Origin: CAYJAY01 sp964368445 | GTDB taxonomy: Bacteria; Bacillota; Clostridia; Oscillospirales; Ruminococcaceae | DNA: 64,000 nt | NCBI GenBank assembly: GCA_964368445.1 | Contig: CAYJAY010000007.1 | Coordinates: 11,968 to 75,967 of the forward strand | Reading direction: 5' to 3' | Notes under the pieces: generated by a model | What the model was told of the DNA's origin: nothing | What the model saw: the letters and a program-made list of their open reading frames with translations, nothing else | Databases searched by the model: none | Program-made: the position numbers and the translations under genes | Shown here: piece by piece, positions 51,287 to 59,835 of the stretch | How the letters are laid out: the number at the start of each line of letters is the position of its first letter | How positions within the stretch are numbered: the first letter of the stretch is position 1

Positions 51287-52594
51287 TTAGAAAATCTTCC
51301 AATAAGCTACGCTGTACGGCGCAAGACAGGAGCCGCCGCCGAAATCATGTTCCGTGTCGGTTATAAGCTCTTTTGCGCGTCCCGCGTTGGCGTTGAAATG
51401 TGCCGTGTATTCGTTGTTGTCGATGTTAATTGCGATCAAAATTCTGTCGCCCTCGAACTCGCGTTCAAAGATAAGCTGTTTGTTTGTCAAAACGACCGTT
51501 TTAAAACTGCCGTATCGCAACGCCTTTTGTTCGCGGTGGACAGCCGCAAGCTTTGCGATAAGTTTGGTTAACGATGTGTTCTCGGGAACGGTAACCGCCG
51601 GCCTTAGTGCCTCGTCGCCACTTGACTTTTTGCCCAAGATCCCCCACTCACTGCCATAGTATACACAAGGTATTCCCGGCATAGAAAACAACAGGCCGTA
51701 TATCAGTTCAAGATGTTGGCTGTTTCCAAGTATCGAGGCTATTCGTTCGACGTCGTGGTTGTCGACAAAGTTCAAAAGATGTTTGCCTTTGTAAAGCGCG
51801 TGGTTTTCCGGGCCCGATTGTCGCAAAATGCTGTGGGCTATCTCGAACATGTTGAGCGAATTAAACGACGAATGGAGACCCTTGTAACATTCGTAGTTGG
51901 TGCAACTGTGCAACATCTCGTCGTTAACAAGTCTGTTGTAGTCGCCGTGTAGCATCTCGCCAACTAAAAAGAAATCTTTTTTCATGTTGTCACATTCATA
52001 GCGTAAACGCCTTAAAAAGTTTTCGTTTAAACAATATGCAACGTCAAGGCGAATCCCGTCTATGTCAAATTCCTTGACCCAAAGTTTTACGCTGTCTATA
52101 AGATAATCGACAACCGCCGGATTGTTCAAGTTAAGTTTGACAAGGTCGTAATGTCCTTCCCAACCCTCGTACCAAAAACCGTCGTCATAGTTGCTGTTGC
52201 CGTCGAAGTTTATGTTAAACCAATCTTTATATTCGCTGTCCCATCTTTTTTGCTTGACGTCTAAAAACGCGAAAAAACCACGACCGACATGGTTAAAAAC
52301 CCCGTCCAAAATAATCTTTATGTCGTTGTCGTGAAACTCGTCGCAAACCGCTTTAAAGTCGTCGTTTGTTCCAAGACGCTTGTCTAAAACCCTGTAGTCT
52401 CTTGTGTCGTACCCGTGTTTATCGCTTTCAAACACAGGGCAAAAATAAACCGCGTTTGCCGAAAGTTGCTTGATGTGTGGTATAAATTCGACAACCTTTC
52501 TAATTCTGCTATTAAGTTGCCCGTCGTTGTATATCGGCGCTCCGCAAAATCCGAGCGGATATATCTGGTAGAATACTGCATCGTTAAACCACAT
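51287..52594 (-). CDS. GH13 alpha-amylase-family enzyme (maltodextrin/cyclomaltodextrin type)
   Basis: A 435-aa TIM-barrel glycosidase. The catalytic residues are in the four family regions: DGVFNHVG (97-104), GIRLDVAYC with Asp184, LVGEMLHG with Glu213, and NFVDNHDVER with Asp281. The core is short with no N-terminal starch-binding domain and no signal peptide, so it should be cytoplasmic and act on imported oligosaccharides. Specificity (maltogenic, neopullulanase or other) cannot be read. AGAAAGG precedes the ATG. No sugar transporter is adjacent. Confidence 0.92.
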   Translation of the reverse strand: MWFNDAVFYQIYPLGFCGAPIYNDGQLNSRIRKVVEFIPHIKQLSANAVYFCPVFESDKHGYDTRDYRVLDKRLGTNDDFKAVCDEFHDNDIKIILDGVFNHVGRGFFAFLDVKQKRWDSEYKDWFNINFDGNSNYDDGFWYEGWEGHYDLVKLNLNNPAVVDYLIDSVKLWVKEFDIDGIRLDVAYCLNENFLRRLRYECDNMKKDFFLVGEMLHGDYNRLVNDEMLHSCTNYECYKGLHSSFNSLNMFEIAHSILRQSGPENHALYKGKHLLNFVDNHDVERIASILGNSQHLELIYGLLFSMPGIPCVYYGSEWGILGKKSSGDEALRPAVTVPENTSLTKLIAKLAAVHREQKALRYGSFKTVVLTNKQLIFEREFEGDRILIAINIDNNEYTAHFNANAGRAKELITDTEHDFGGGSCLAPYSVAYWKIF

Positions 52595-52679
52595 AATTAA
52601 TAAATACCTTTCTATACGAAAAGATTAGTGCCAAAGTAGGGCGGAGTTGCCCCACAAGGAAAAAATCTGTGTTTATATG

Positions 52680-54053
52680 TTATTCTGTCAAGATTGAAAA
52701 AACCGTTCCCCAATTATCATACGCAAGCGTTGTTGCATAGATGTCAACAACCCCAAATTTTTGCGCCATTACAGAAGATATCCATTTTTCGCTATCGCCC
52801 GGAAAAGCTACATCTTCAAGGCCATAAAGCGCGCTGTATTTTGTAAGCGGTTTAATCGCATATGTCGCGACAACCTCGACATCGTCTTGCCTCGTGGTGG
52901 TTTCAAGAAATTGTTCGCGGTTTGTGTACACGATATCTGTCGCTATTATGTCAAACGTTCCGAACAAAACGCTAACCAAAACAAACCCAAACGCAACGCA
53001 ACAGACTACCGCTTTTTGTAATCGGCTAATGTTTATCTCTATTCGTCCGCAAAGCATGACGACGGCGGAAATAACAAACATCGTCGCGCCAAACATCGCT
53101 CTTTCGGGGTATGCGTTGGTCAAGATCATCGCGTAGTTTGCCAAACCCGCTCCAATCATAAGAAGCGACGGAACAACGATATCTTTAAATTCTTTTTTTT
53201 GTATCTTAAATAAAATTAAAACTACCGCAATAACTACTAGAATCGCTATTTCAAAAAGCCGATAGCAAGCGATAGCCGTTCGGCTTAAAACGGTTATAAA
53301 AAAGTTTTCCGCCGTGTTTGTTGCGAGCACAGTGTTTCGCACAGAGTTTCCGGGAGCTAGCAACAAAAACAAAACTCCAAACAACATCGAAACCAACCCG
53401 ACATAACCGAACAACGGCGTTTTTGTTTTTGTGAGATGTTTGATGTACAGCATAGCCGCTATGACGACAAGGCACGCCGCCGAAGTGTTTTCGTTGTACG
53501 CGCCGGCTATAAAAGCAAACACAGCAAACGGTATCGAAATAATGATGTTTTTTTTGGATATAAAAACCGTGTTTTGTTTGCCTAGGATATACTGTTTATA
53601 TATATATACTACAATTAAATTGAAAACTGCGCCCCAAAGATAGTTGCACGACCCAACAAGCCACAGGTTGCTTTGCCCAAACACGGGGGAGAAAACCCAA
53701 ACCAGCGACACTATGCCAAGATACAAAACCGTGTTGTAACGCGTATTCATATTTTTACAAAGTTTATATATAACAACTGTAAGCGCTACAAACATAAACG
53801 AGTTAACAATGTTAAATAGCGATTTATCAAACGCAAGAAAAATCTGTGCAAACAGATGCGGAACGACACGGCCACCCCAGTTAAGATAGTGGTTTGCTTG
53901 ATATTCGATAATAGGCAAAAGCGAAAACCCACCCTCGAAACTTAACATATACGAGTAGTCGTCCGCTAGATACGGCGTTTTGCTGTTGGCAAAAAGCATG
54001 AACGCAAAGACTAGCGAAACAGCCGCCCAAAACGAAATTTTTTTATACTTCAT
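52680..54053 (-). CDS. Polytopic membrane protein, DUF6056-like
   Basis: A 457-aa protein with about 11-12 hydrophobic helices. Near the N-terminus it has NSKTPYLADDYSYML and HYLNWGGRVVPHLFAQ, typical of the DUF6056 glycosyltransferase-like group (mannosyltransferase-related folds with an acidic Asp-Asp motif after helix 1). Start at ATG 54053 with TTGGAG upstream; a TTG 18 bases earlier is also possible. Function unknown, but export-side sugar transfer is plausible. It lies downstream of the barnase/barstar pair by 90 bp. Confidence 0.75.
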   Translation of the reverse strand: MKYKKISFWAAVSLVFAFMLFANSKTPYLADDYSYMLSFEGGFSLLPIIEYQANHYLNWGGRVVPHLFAQIFLAFDKSLFNIVNSFMFVALTVVIYKLCKNMNTRYNTVLYLGIVSLVWVFSPVFGQSNLWLVGSCNYLWGAVFNLIVVYIYKQYILGKQNTVFISKKNIIISIPFAVFAFIAGAYNENTSAACLVVIAAMLYIKHLTKTKTPLFGYVGLVSMLFGVLFLLLAPGNSVRNTVLATNTAENFFITVLSRTAIACYRLFEIAILVVIAVVLILFKIQKKEFKDIVVPSLLMIGAGLANYAMILTNAYPERAMFGATMFVISAVVMLCGRIEINISRLQKAVVCCVAFGFVLVSVLFGTFDIIATDIVYTNREQFLETTTRQDDVEVVATYAIKPLTKYSALYGLEDVAFPGDSEKWISSVMAQKFGVVDIYATTLAYDNWGTVFSILTE

Positions 54054-54142
54054 ATAAAAGAAGCTCTCCAAACTTTTGCTAAATTACAAAGACAGTCGTT
54101 TTTGTGTTTGATATATTATACCGCATTTGAGCCGTTTTTGCA

Positions 54143-54409
54143 TTAAAACAACCTGTAAACTTTTATTTTCCCGCTTTTCAACGAGAAGTTTTCCAAAACT
54201 TCAATCATCTTTTTTGCGTATTCAGAAGGGTTTTTGTGGTTTAAAAGATAAACGTTGCTTTTTTTAATCTCGTACAATCGGTCGTTTAATGCATCGAGAT
54301 TTTTAACGGGAGGCGAGGCAAATTCAAACTTTTTTGAAACATACTCCATTGCCGAAGCTTTTTCACAAAGACTTTTACAATTTATTATTACATGTCTAGA
54401 AAACGGCAT
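54143..54409 (-). CDS. Barstar-family ribonuclease inhibitor
   Basis: An 88-aa protein resembling barstar along most of its length: an initial VIINCKSL strand, a central NLDALNDRLYEI helix matching barstar's NLDALWDAL, and a final strand. It sits 12 bp after the barnase gene with AAAGGGGAC before the ATG. It should bind and block the ribonuclease if it is active in the cytoplasm. Several binding residues differ from Bacillus barstar, so the fit is expected to be specific to the neighbour. Confidence 0.82.
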   Translation of the reverse strand: MPFSRHVIINCKSLCEKASAMEYVSKKFEFASPPVKNLDALNDRLYEIKKSNVYLLNHKNPSEYAKKMIEVLENFSLKSGKIKVYRLF

Positions 54410-54421
54410 AGACTGTCCCCT

Positions 54422-55063
54422 TTAATATAGTTGCTCGAACGAATCGTAATGATCGTCGGTGTAGAAGATTAAGCCGTCGTTTGAAAACACTATGCGCTTT
54501 GCGCCCCTTGAACTTTGGCCAAACGTGTCGATATCACATTCTTTGTACACGCGCCCGTCCTGTTCCGGCAAAAGTCGCTCGTAGTTGTGGAAAATATCGC
54601 CGCCTATCGCCGCGCCGTCGATATACCTCTCGACCGAGCCACCCTCCCAACCGGCCGCTTCCGCTTCGCCTTTTGTTACAAAGTTTTCGGGCAACGTTTG
54701 GTAGGTGTGTATGAAAAGCGCGACATCGTCTTTTGAATAGAAACTGCCGTTAACGTCGATAGCGTTTTGGTCGGTTTCCGCTTCGCTGTCGGTTTCGCTT
54801 TTCGGTTGGGTTTCCGCTTCGCTGTCGGTCTGGTTGTCGGGTTGGTCTTGCGGTTGGTTGTCGGGGTTGCTTTCGGGGTTATCTACAAGTTGTTGTTCTG
54901 TCTCGTCGCCGTTCGTTTCGGGCATTGTTTGCTCAACCGTTTGCTCGGGGTCGTTTGTTCCGTAGAGGTTAAGAAATCCAAACAACCCGTCCCCCGTCAA
55001 AAATGACGCAATGACTAAAACTACTACCACCAACAAAAAGGTGTTTTTGTTCATTTTGTTCAT
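54422..55063 (-). CDS. Barnase-family ribonuclease with N-terminal membrane segment
   Basis: A 213-aa secreted or anchored ribonuclease. It has an N-terminal hydrophobic helix (about 9-30), an acidic Gln/Glu/Asp/Pro-rich linker (about 38-100) and a barnase domain (about 103-213). The domain follows barnase: TYQTLPENFVTKGEAEAAGW, IGGDIFHN and the catalytic set Glu175, Arg186/Arg190 and His205 (DDHYDSF), all kept. A signal-peptidase site is not obvious, so it may stay membrane-tethered. GTGGAG precedes the ATG. It is paired with a barstar gene, so a toxin or extracellular RNase with immunity is likely. Confidence 0.85.
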   Translation of the reverse strand: MNKMNKNTFLLVVVVLVIASFLTGDGLFGFLNLYGTNDPEQTVEQTMPETNGDETEQQLVDNPESNPDNQPQDQPDNQTDSEAETQPKSETDSEAETDQNAIDVNGSFYSKDDVALFIHTYQTLPENFVTKGEAEAAGWEGGSVERYIDGAAIGGDIFHNYERLLPEQDGRVYKECDIDTFGQSSRGAKRIVFSNDGLIFYTDDHYDSFEQLY

Positions 55064-55086
55064 CTAAATAAATACTCCACTTTTAT

Positions 55087-55200
55087 AATTCGTAATGCGT
55101 AATTCGTAATTCGTAATTATTGAGTGCCATTCCTTATCGTTTAAATTGTGGCGTAAGCCACTCCGACACTATTCACTATTCACTTTTCACTTTTCACTCA
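55087..55200. repeat. Heptamer repeats and GTGGC hairpin
   Basis: AATTCGT/AATGCGT heptamers (about 55087-55114), hairpin GTGGC-GTAA-GCCAC (55148-55161), then CACTATT and CACTTTT heptamers (about 55167-55199). It fills the gap between the barnase and tsaB genes. Confidence 0.65.
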
Positions 55201-55226
55201 AACCAACCTTCCCCACTCCGCCACCA

Positions 55227-55925
55227 CTACTTCACAAGGTTTCGCTCCGCTTGTGAAAGTTCGAGATATCGCGGTTTAAGCATAAAGCTTTCTACAGCTT
55301 CGCCGTTTTTGTATGCCAAAAACCCTAGCTTTGCGACGGTTACGGCGTCTATGTCGTTTTGGCTGTCCGAAATTAAAATGTCGCCTTTTTGCGTAATTTC
55401 GCTTTCAAAAAGCTTTAAAAACACGTTTTTTCCGTCTCCGCACACCGTAACGGTTTTTTGAAGTTTTAATATATTTTCCAAAACTTCGGCGGCTAATAAT
55501 AGCTTTTGTTCGAAAAGTTCAAAACATTCGCCGTTTTTTATCTCGAACGCTCCACAATAAAACCGTTTGTTTTTTGCATCTATAAGCGACACAAACGTTC
55601 CGTCGTTGCCGTCGCTTGCTTGATGTGCTAACGCCTCGAGCGTCGAAACCGCGACACAAGGCGAGTTGTTTTTAAACGCTAGCCCTTTAACAAGCCCAAT
55701 GCCTATACGCAAACCCGTGAACGAACCGGGCCCCGCCGACACCGCGAAAAGCTCGATGTCGTCCGGCTTAAGCGACGTTTTCTCAAACGCCTGTTCGGTT
55801 AGTGGCAAAAGCGTTTCGGAATGGGTTAAACCTTCGTTTATAGTTTTGGAATAAAGGGTTTTTTGGTCGTCGCACAACGCGACCGACGCACAAACCCCCG
55901 AACTGTCAAGCGCAAATATCTTCAT
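55227..55925 (-). CDS. tsaB: tRNA threonylcarbamoyladenosine biosynthesis protein TsaB
   Basis: Partner of TsaD in making t6A at tRNA position 37. At 232 aa it has the ASKHA-like start LALDSSGVCASVAL, then the GLTHSETLLPL and AGPGSFTGLRIGIGLVKGLA segments typical of TsaB. The usual neighbours tsaE, rimI and tsaD are absent here, so the pathway genes are split. The ribosome site (GAAAG) is weak. A bare 282-base gap (55926-56207) follows upstream; it has an AT-rich stretch and a weak CTCCCA/TTGGAG stem near 56090 but nothing firm. Confidence 0.92.
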   Translation of the reverse strand: MKIFALDSSGVCASVALCDDQKTLYSKTINEGLTHSETLLPLTEQAFEKTSLKPDDIELFAVSAGPGSFTGLRIGIGLVKGLAFKNNSPCVAVSTLEALAHQASDGNDGTFVSLIDAKNKRFYCGAFEIKNGECFELFEQKLLLAAEVLENILKLQKTVTVCGDGKNVFLKLFESEITQKGDILISDSQNDIDAVTVAKLGFLAYKNGEAVESFMLKPRYLELSQAERNLVK

Positions 55926-56215
55926 GTTTTGTGTGTTTCTTTCGTTTAATACTAAAATTATATGTTAAATCGTTTTTTTGCTTGTACGCTAATATCAGTA
56001 TATCAAAATCGTTTTTCAATATCAACTTACAAAGATTAACGGGTGTGGATAAAGGCGTTGATTAACTTTTTTTCACTCCCAGGTTAACAAACAGCTTGGA
56101 GGGTAGTTTGACAAAAATCAAATTCCTTAGAAATTCAATATTTTTTTGTCGCGTCTCGTTGTTTAGCATATTATACCATAGTAGCTACTAATCTTTTATT
56201 ACGGAGGTGCTTAAT

Positions 56216-58006
56216 ATGCCAACAGGAATGTTAAAACTACAAGTCACGGCGGCGGACAGCGGTTTTCCGATTGAAAACGCAAAGGTTTATATAAAAAATT
56301 CGGGTAGCGACGAGGCGCTGTATACGCTTTATACCGATATCTCGGGGATAACGCAAACTGTCGAACTTTTCGCGCCCGACAAACAACTAAGCCTTAACCC
56401 CGACAACAAAGAGCAACCGTTTTCTTTGTATGACGTCGAGGTGGAATATCAAAAATACTACACCGTCGAGATTAACGGGGTGAGCGTTTTTCAAGACCTA
56501 ACTTCAATTCAAAACATCAACCTTCCCCCTTTGCCGATAACGATGTCGCGACAGGGCGGAAAGATGACGTATGACATTCCGCCGCTCAACGTAAACCAAT
56601 GTTCCCAAAGCGGCCCTGCCCCCGAAGAAGGCGCGCCCTCGCCCATTATACTTGACAACATCGTCATCCCGGAATATATAACGGTTCATCTCGGTCGCCC
56701 AACCGAAGACGCCGAAAACGTCACAGTTCCGTATGTCGACTACATCAAAAACGTTTGTTGTAGCGAGATCTACGCAACGTGGCCGGAAGACGCTATCATA
56801 GCAAACGTCTATTGTCAGATGTCGCTTGTTCTCAACCGAGTGTTCACCGAATGGTATCGCGGACGCGGCTATCCGTTCGACATAACCAACTCGACAAGTT
56901 TCGACCAATATTTCGTTCCAAACCGAAACATCTTTGAAAACATCTCGCAGATAGTCGACAGTATCTTTAACATCCACATAAGAAAGTTTAACTTTGTCGA
57001 ACCGTTCTACGCGGAATATTGCAACGGAACAACCGCGACTTGCCCCGGTCTTAAACAATGGGGAACGGTGACACTTGCCGAAGACGGTTTGTCTCCGCTT
57101 GAAATTCTTCGATATTACTATGGTTCGGGAGTCAACCTCTACACGGCGGATTTCATCGAGGGCATTCCCTCCTCCTATCCCGGCTCGCCGCTTTCGGTCG
57201 GAAGCACAGGTTCCGACGTTGTGGTTATTCAACAACAGCTCACAAGAATTATCCAAAACTATCCCGGAATTCCGGCTATCGGCGCAATCGACGGGGTGTT
57301 TGGTTCGGCAACCGAAGCGTCGGTTAAAAGCTTTCAATCGGTGTTCGACCTTGTGGCGGACGGAATTGTCGGAAAATCCACATGGTATAAAATCTCGTAC
57401 ATCTTCACGTCGGTTAAAAAACTTGCGGAACTAGGTTCCGAGGGTATCGTTGAACCTGCCGTTCCGGCAACGCCGCCTTCGGAATATCTTCGCCTTGGGT
57501 CATACGGCGAAAACGTAATACTCGCCCAGTTTATGCTTAACCTCGGACATAAATACTATTCCGAGATGAGTCCGCTCGAGGTAGACGGAGTTTTCGGAAA
57601 CTTCACGAAACAAGCGGTCATAAACTTCCAAAAGTTCACCGAACTCGAGGCAGACGGAGTTATCGGTCCAAACACTTGGGAATATCTATATTATGTATAC
57701 TATGGCGTTATGAACACGACAACCCCGTCAAGCCTTCCATATCCCGGAATCGTGTTGCAAAAAGGCTCGACGGGAACAAACGTCAACACTATGCAACGAT
57801 ATCTCAACGTCATATCGACGAGGTTTTCCGCAATTCCGTCGCTCACTATCGACAGCAAATACGGCATAGCAACCGAAGTTGCGGTTCGCGCGTTCCAGCT
57901 TTCGTTTAACCTCACGGTGGACGGAAAGATAGGCCCTAGCACATGGAACAGGATAGTTATTGCGTACGACTCGTTAACAGTTAATACGTTTAATTTTAAT
58001 CGATAA
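56216..58006 (+). CDS. Triple peptidoglycan-binding-domain protein
   Basis: A 596-aa protein. The N-terminus (about 1-95) is a transthyretin/carboxypeptidase-regulatory-like domain (LKLQVTAADSGFPIENAKV). The middle has segments with Cys and Trp but no clear catalytic motif. The C-terminal half has three PG_binding_1 repeats (about 325-395, 420-490, 508-580), each with a DGVFG- or DSKYG-type turn and a GxSTW or GPNTW end. There is no signal peptide. I start at the ATG just after GGAGGT; a GTG inside that site is not a likely start. It may be a spore-cortex or coat-type protein (inference). Confidence 0.82.
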   Translation: MPTGMLKLQVTAADSGFPIENAKVYIKNSGSDEALYTLYTDISGITQTVELFAPDKQLSLNPDNKEQPFSLYDVEVEYQKYYTVEINGVSVFQDLTSIQNINLPPLPITMSRQGGKMTYDIPPLNVNQCSQSGPAPEEGAPSPIILDNIVIPEYITVHLGRPTEDAENVTVPYVDYIKNVCCSEIYATWPEDAIIANVYCQMSLVLNRVFTEWYRGRGYPFDITNSTSFDQYFVPNRNIFENISQIVDSIFNIHIRKFNFVEPFYAEYCNGTTATCPGLKQWGTVTLAEDGLSPLEILRYYYGSGVNLYTADFIEGIPSSYPGSPLSVGSTGSDVVVIQQQLTRIIQNYPGIPAIGAIDGVFGSATEASVKSFQSVFDLVADGIVGKSTWYKISYIFTSVKKLAELGSEGIVEPAVPATPPSEYLRLGSYGENVILAQFMLNLGHKYYSEMSPLEVDGVFGNFTKQAVINFQKFTELEADGVIGPNTWEYLYYVYYGVMNTTTPSSLPYPGIVLQKGSTGTNVNTMQRYLNVISTRFSAIPSLTIDSKYGIATEVAVRAFQLSFNLTVDGKIGPSTWNRIVIAYDSLTVNTFNFNR

Positions 58007-58015
58007 AAGGTGAAA

Positions 58016-58038
58016 AGCCTCCCTCAAAGAGGGAGGCT
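58016..58038 (+). terminator. Hairpin after the peptidoglycan-binding gene
   Basis: Perfect 10-bp stem AGCCTCCCTC around AAA, 9 bases after the stop, lacking a good T-run (CAGACTGTC follows). It may be a terminator aided by the neighbouring CAGACTGTCAAAAAAGG repeat. Confidence 0.55.
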
Positions 58039-58094
58039 CAGACTGTCAAAAAAGGTATACATGAATAGTTTTTCATTAACACAAGATACTACTA
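58039..58094. mobile_element. MITE remnant with CAGACTGTC end
   Basis: CAGACTGTCAAAAAAGG (58039-58055) resembles the ends at 12250 and 28559. It is joined to TACATGAATAGTTTTTCA and TTAACACAAGATACTA, which match the left arm and right end of MITE copy 1, with the whole middle deleted. Its last bases run into the stop codon of the next (minus-strand) gene. Confidence 0.55.
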
Positions 58095-58547
58095 ATCGAC
58101 AACCTCTTCCGCGACGTCTTTGGCTTTGTCGGCCGTTTTCTTAACGGTTTTTTTTGCTTTGGTCGCAACGGTTTCTGCGGTAGCCTTTGCTTTCTCGACT
58201 ACTTTTGGCGCTTCTTCTTGAAACTTATCGATAACTTTGTTTCCGGCGTCGGTCACAACCTTTCCGGCCGCTCCCATCTTTTCGGAAACTTGTTGAGTGT
58301 CTATGCCCGCTCCGTCGGCGGCTTTTTTAACGGAAGTTTTAACCTTTTCCGATGTCTCGGAATAGACGTCGACCGCCGCTTTTTTAACGTCGTCCAAAAC
58401 GTCGCCTATGCTTTCTTCGCGGATAGGTTTGATATATTCGCCTTGTGCCGCTTTTTTATTTTCGCTGTATCTTTGTGCAATCTTAACCGCCGCAAAAGCC
58501 GCGCCTGCCGCCGCTCCCAATCCTGCGAGTTTTCCCAAAAATCCCAT
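58092..58547 (-). CDS. Small Ala/Lys-rich helical protein, YtxH-like
   Basis: A 151-aa protein with a glycine/alanine hydrophobic helix at the start (about 3-25), then a long amphipathic helix of Lys, Ala, Glu and Val with repeats of the KAKATAETVATKAKKTVKK type. No Cys. This resembles YtxH/late-embryogenesis-like proteins that are often stress-related and membrane-associated. The stop codon overlaps the MITE remnant. AAAGGAGAA precedes the ATG. Function is a guess. Confidence 0.78.
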   Translation of the reverse strand: MGFLGKLAGLGAAAGAAFAAVKIAQRYSENKKAAQGEYIKPIREESIGDVLDDVKKAAVDVYSETSEKVKTSVKKAADGAGIDTQQVSEKMGAAGKVVTDAGNKVIDKFQEEAPKVVEKAKATAETVATKAKKTVKKTADKAKDVAEEVVD

Positions 58548-58589
58548 TTTACAATTCTCCTTTATTTTTCAATTTTTTGTGTATTTTGT

Positions 58590-59561
58590 TTACTGTCCTA
58601 TAGTTTCAAGCGCAAGCTTGATAAAACTCTTTAGATCCTCTAAACTGCAAAGCGATGTTGTCATGTTTCGCAAAGCCGCCGCTCCCCTCATTCCTTTTAT
58701 ATACCACGCGGCGTGTTTTCGCGCTTCCCTAAGCGCTATATATTCCCCTTTAAGCTCGACAAGTCGTTCAATCTGAACTAAAAGTTCAGCAAGTTTTTGT
58801 TCAAGGTTTTTGTGTGGTTTAAGTTCACAAAGCCCAAGAGCCGAGTTAATTTCGTTAAACAAAAACGGGTTTCCAAGACAACCGCGTCCGACAAGCAACG
58901 CGTCACACCCTGTTTTTTCAAGCATATTCTGTGCGTCGTTTGCGGAATATATGTCTCCGTTTCCAATAACTCGAACCGAAACGGCTTTTTTAACTTCGCC
59001 AATTATATCAATGTCGACGGGTGGGCGATACATCTGGTCCCTCGTTCGTCCGTGCACCGCGATAACCGAAGCGCCCGCTTGCTCAAGGTGTTTCGCGACG
59101 TCGACGGCGTTTTTTTGGTCGTAGCCTGCGCGTATCTTGACGGTCACGGGGACAGACACGGCTTTTATAACCTCTCTTGTAATGTCGGCGGCAAGTTTCG
59201 GGTTTTTCATCAAAGCGCTTCCGGCGCCTCCCGAAACTATCTTGGGGGTTGGACAACCCATGTTTATGTCGATAAACTCAGGACAAACGGCGTTTTGCAC
59301 AATCTCTGCCGCCTTTGCCATTATGAGCGGCTGCGAGCCGAAAATCTGGACTCCATACGGCGTTTCACTTTTGTCACGATACAAAAGCAGAGAAGTTTTT
59401 TTATCTTTAAGGGTAAGGGCTTTTGCGGAAACCATCTCGCTTACGACCCATCCTGCGTCGTTTTCAAGACAACAACGCCTAAACGGTGAATCGGTTGCCC
59501 CCGCCATTGGGGCAAGGCCCGCTCCTTTGAAAATCTCTTTAATAGTATCTGTATTTTTCAT
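58590..59561 (-). CDS. dus: tRNA-dihydrouridine synthase
   Basis: FMN enzyme reducing uridines in the tRNA D-loop, 323 aa. Motifs: GLAPMAGATDSPFR (15-28), catalytic Cys103 in DINMGCPTPKIV, SVPVTVKIRAGYD, VIAVHGRTRDQMY and LLVGRGCLGNPF. The ATG has no ribosome site; a TATAAT box ends 6 bases upstream, so the transcript may begin at the ATG itself. No internal start is possible, since the FMN site is within the first 25 residues. The following gene downstream is the helical protein at 42 bp. Confidence 0.94.
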   Translation of the reverse strand: MKNTDTIKEIFKGAGLAPMAGATDSPFRRCCLENDAGWVVSEMVSAKALTLKDKKTSLLLYRDKSETPYGVQIFGSQPLIMAKAAEIVQNAVCPEFIDINMGCPTPKIVSGGAGSALMKNPKLAADITREVIKAVSVPVTVKIRAGYDQKNAVDVAKHLEQAGASVIAVHGRTRDQMYRPPVDIDIIGEVKKAVSVRVIGNGDIYSANDAQNMLEKTGCDALLVGRGCLGNPFLFNEINSALGLCELKPHKNLEQKLAELLVQIERLVELKGEYIALREARKHAAWYIKGMRGAAALRNMTTSLCSLEDLKSFIKLALETIGQ

Positions 59562-59567
59562 GCAAAT

Positions 59568-59595
59568 ATTATATCATAAAACTTTGAAATGCAAA
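59568..59595 (-). promoter_or_regulatory. Promoter placing the dus start site at its ATG
   Basis: TATAAT (59568-59573 on the minus strand) with TTTGCA or TTGCAT 15-16 bases upstream. Six bases separate the -10 box from the A of the ATG, which suits a leaderless transcript. Confidence 0.5.
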
Positions 59596-59731
59596 ACAAA
59601 AAACGTCGTTGTTAATAAAAAATTTCATTTTTATATTGTATAATAAAGCTAAATATAAAACTTGAAGAATATATACCCTGTGTGGTAAAATATAATATTG
59701 TATAAGAGTCTGTCAAACAGGCATGTTTGGC

Positions 59732-59822
59732 GGAGACGTGACACTTGATTGTGTCACAGTTAAAACATAAAGATATAGGGTTTATGGCGGTTTTGCCAAA
59801 CCCCTTATAACCGCAAGAAAGG
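59732..59822. repeat. Two hairpins in the ddl upstream region
   Basis: GTGACAC-TTGATT-GTGTCAC (about 59738-59758), and GGGTTT-AT-GGC with GCC-AAACCC (about 59780-59808), within gap 59562-59835. GAAAGG before the ddl ATG follows directly. A role in ddl control is possible but not shown. Confidence 0.4.
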
Positions 59823-59835
59823 AACTATCATTTTT

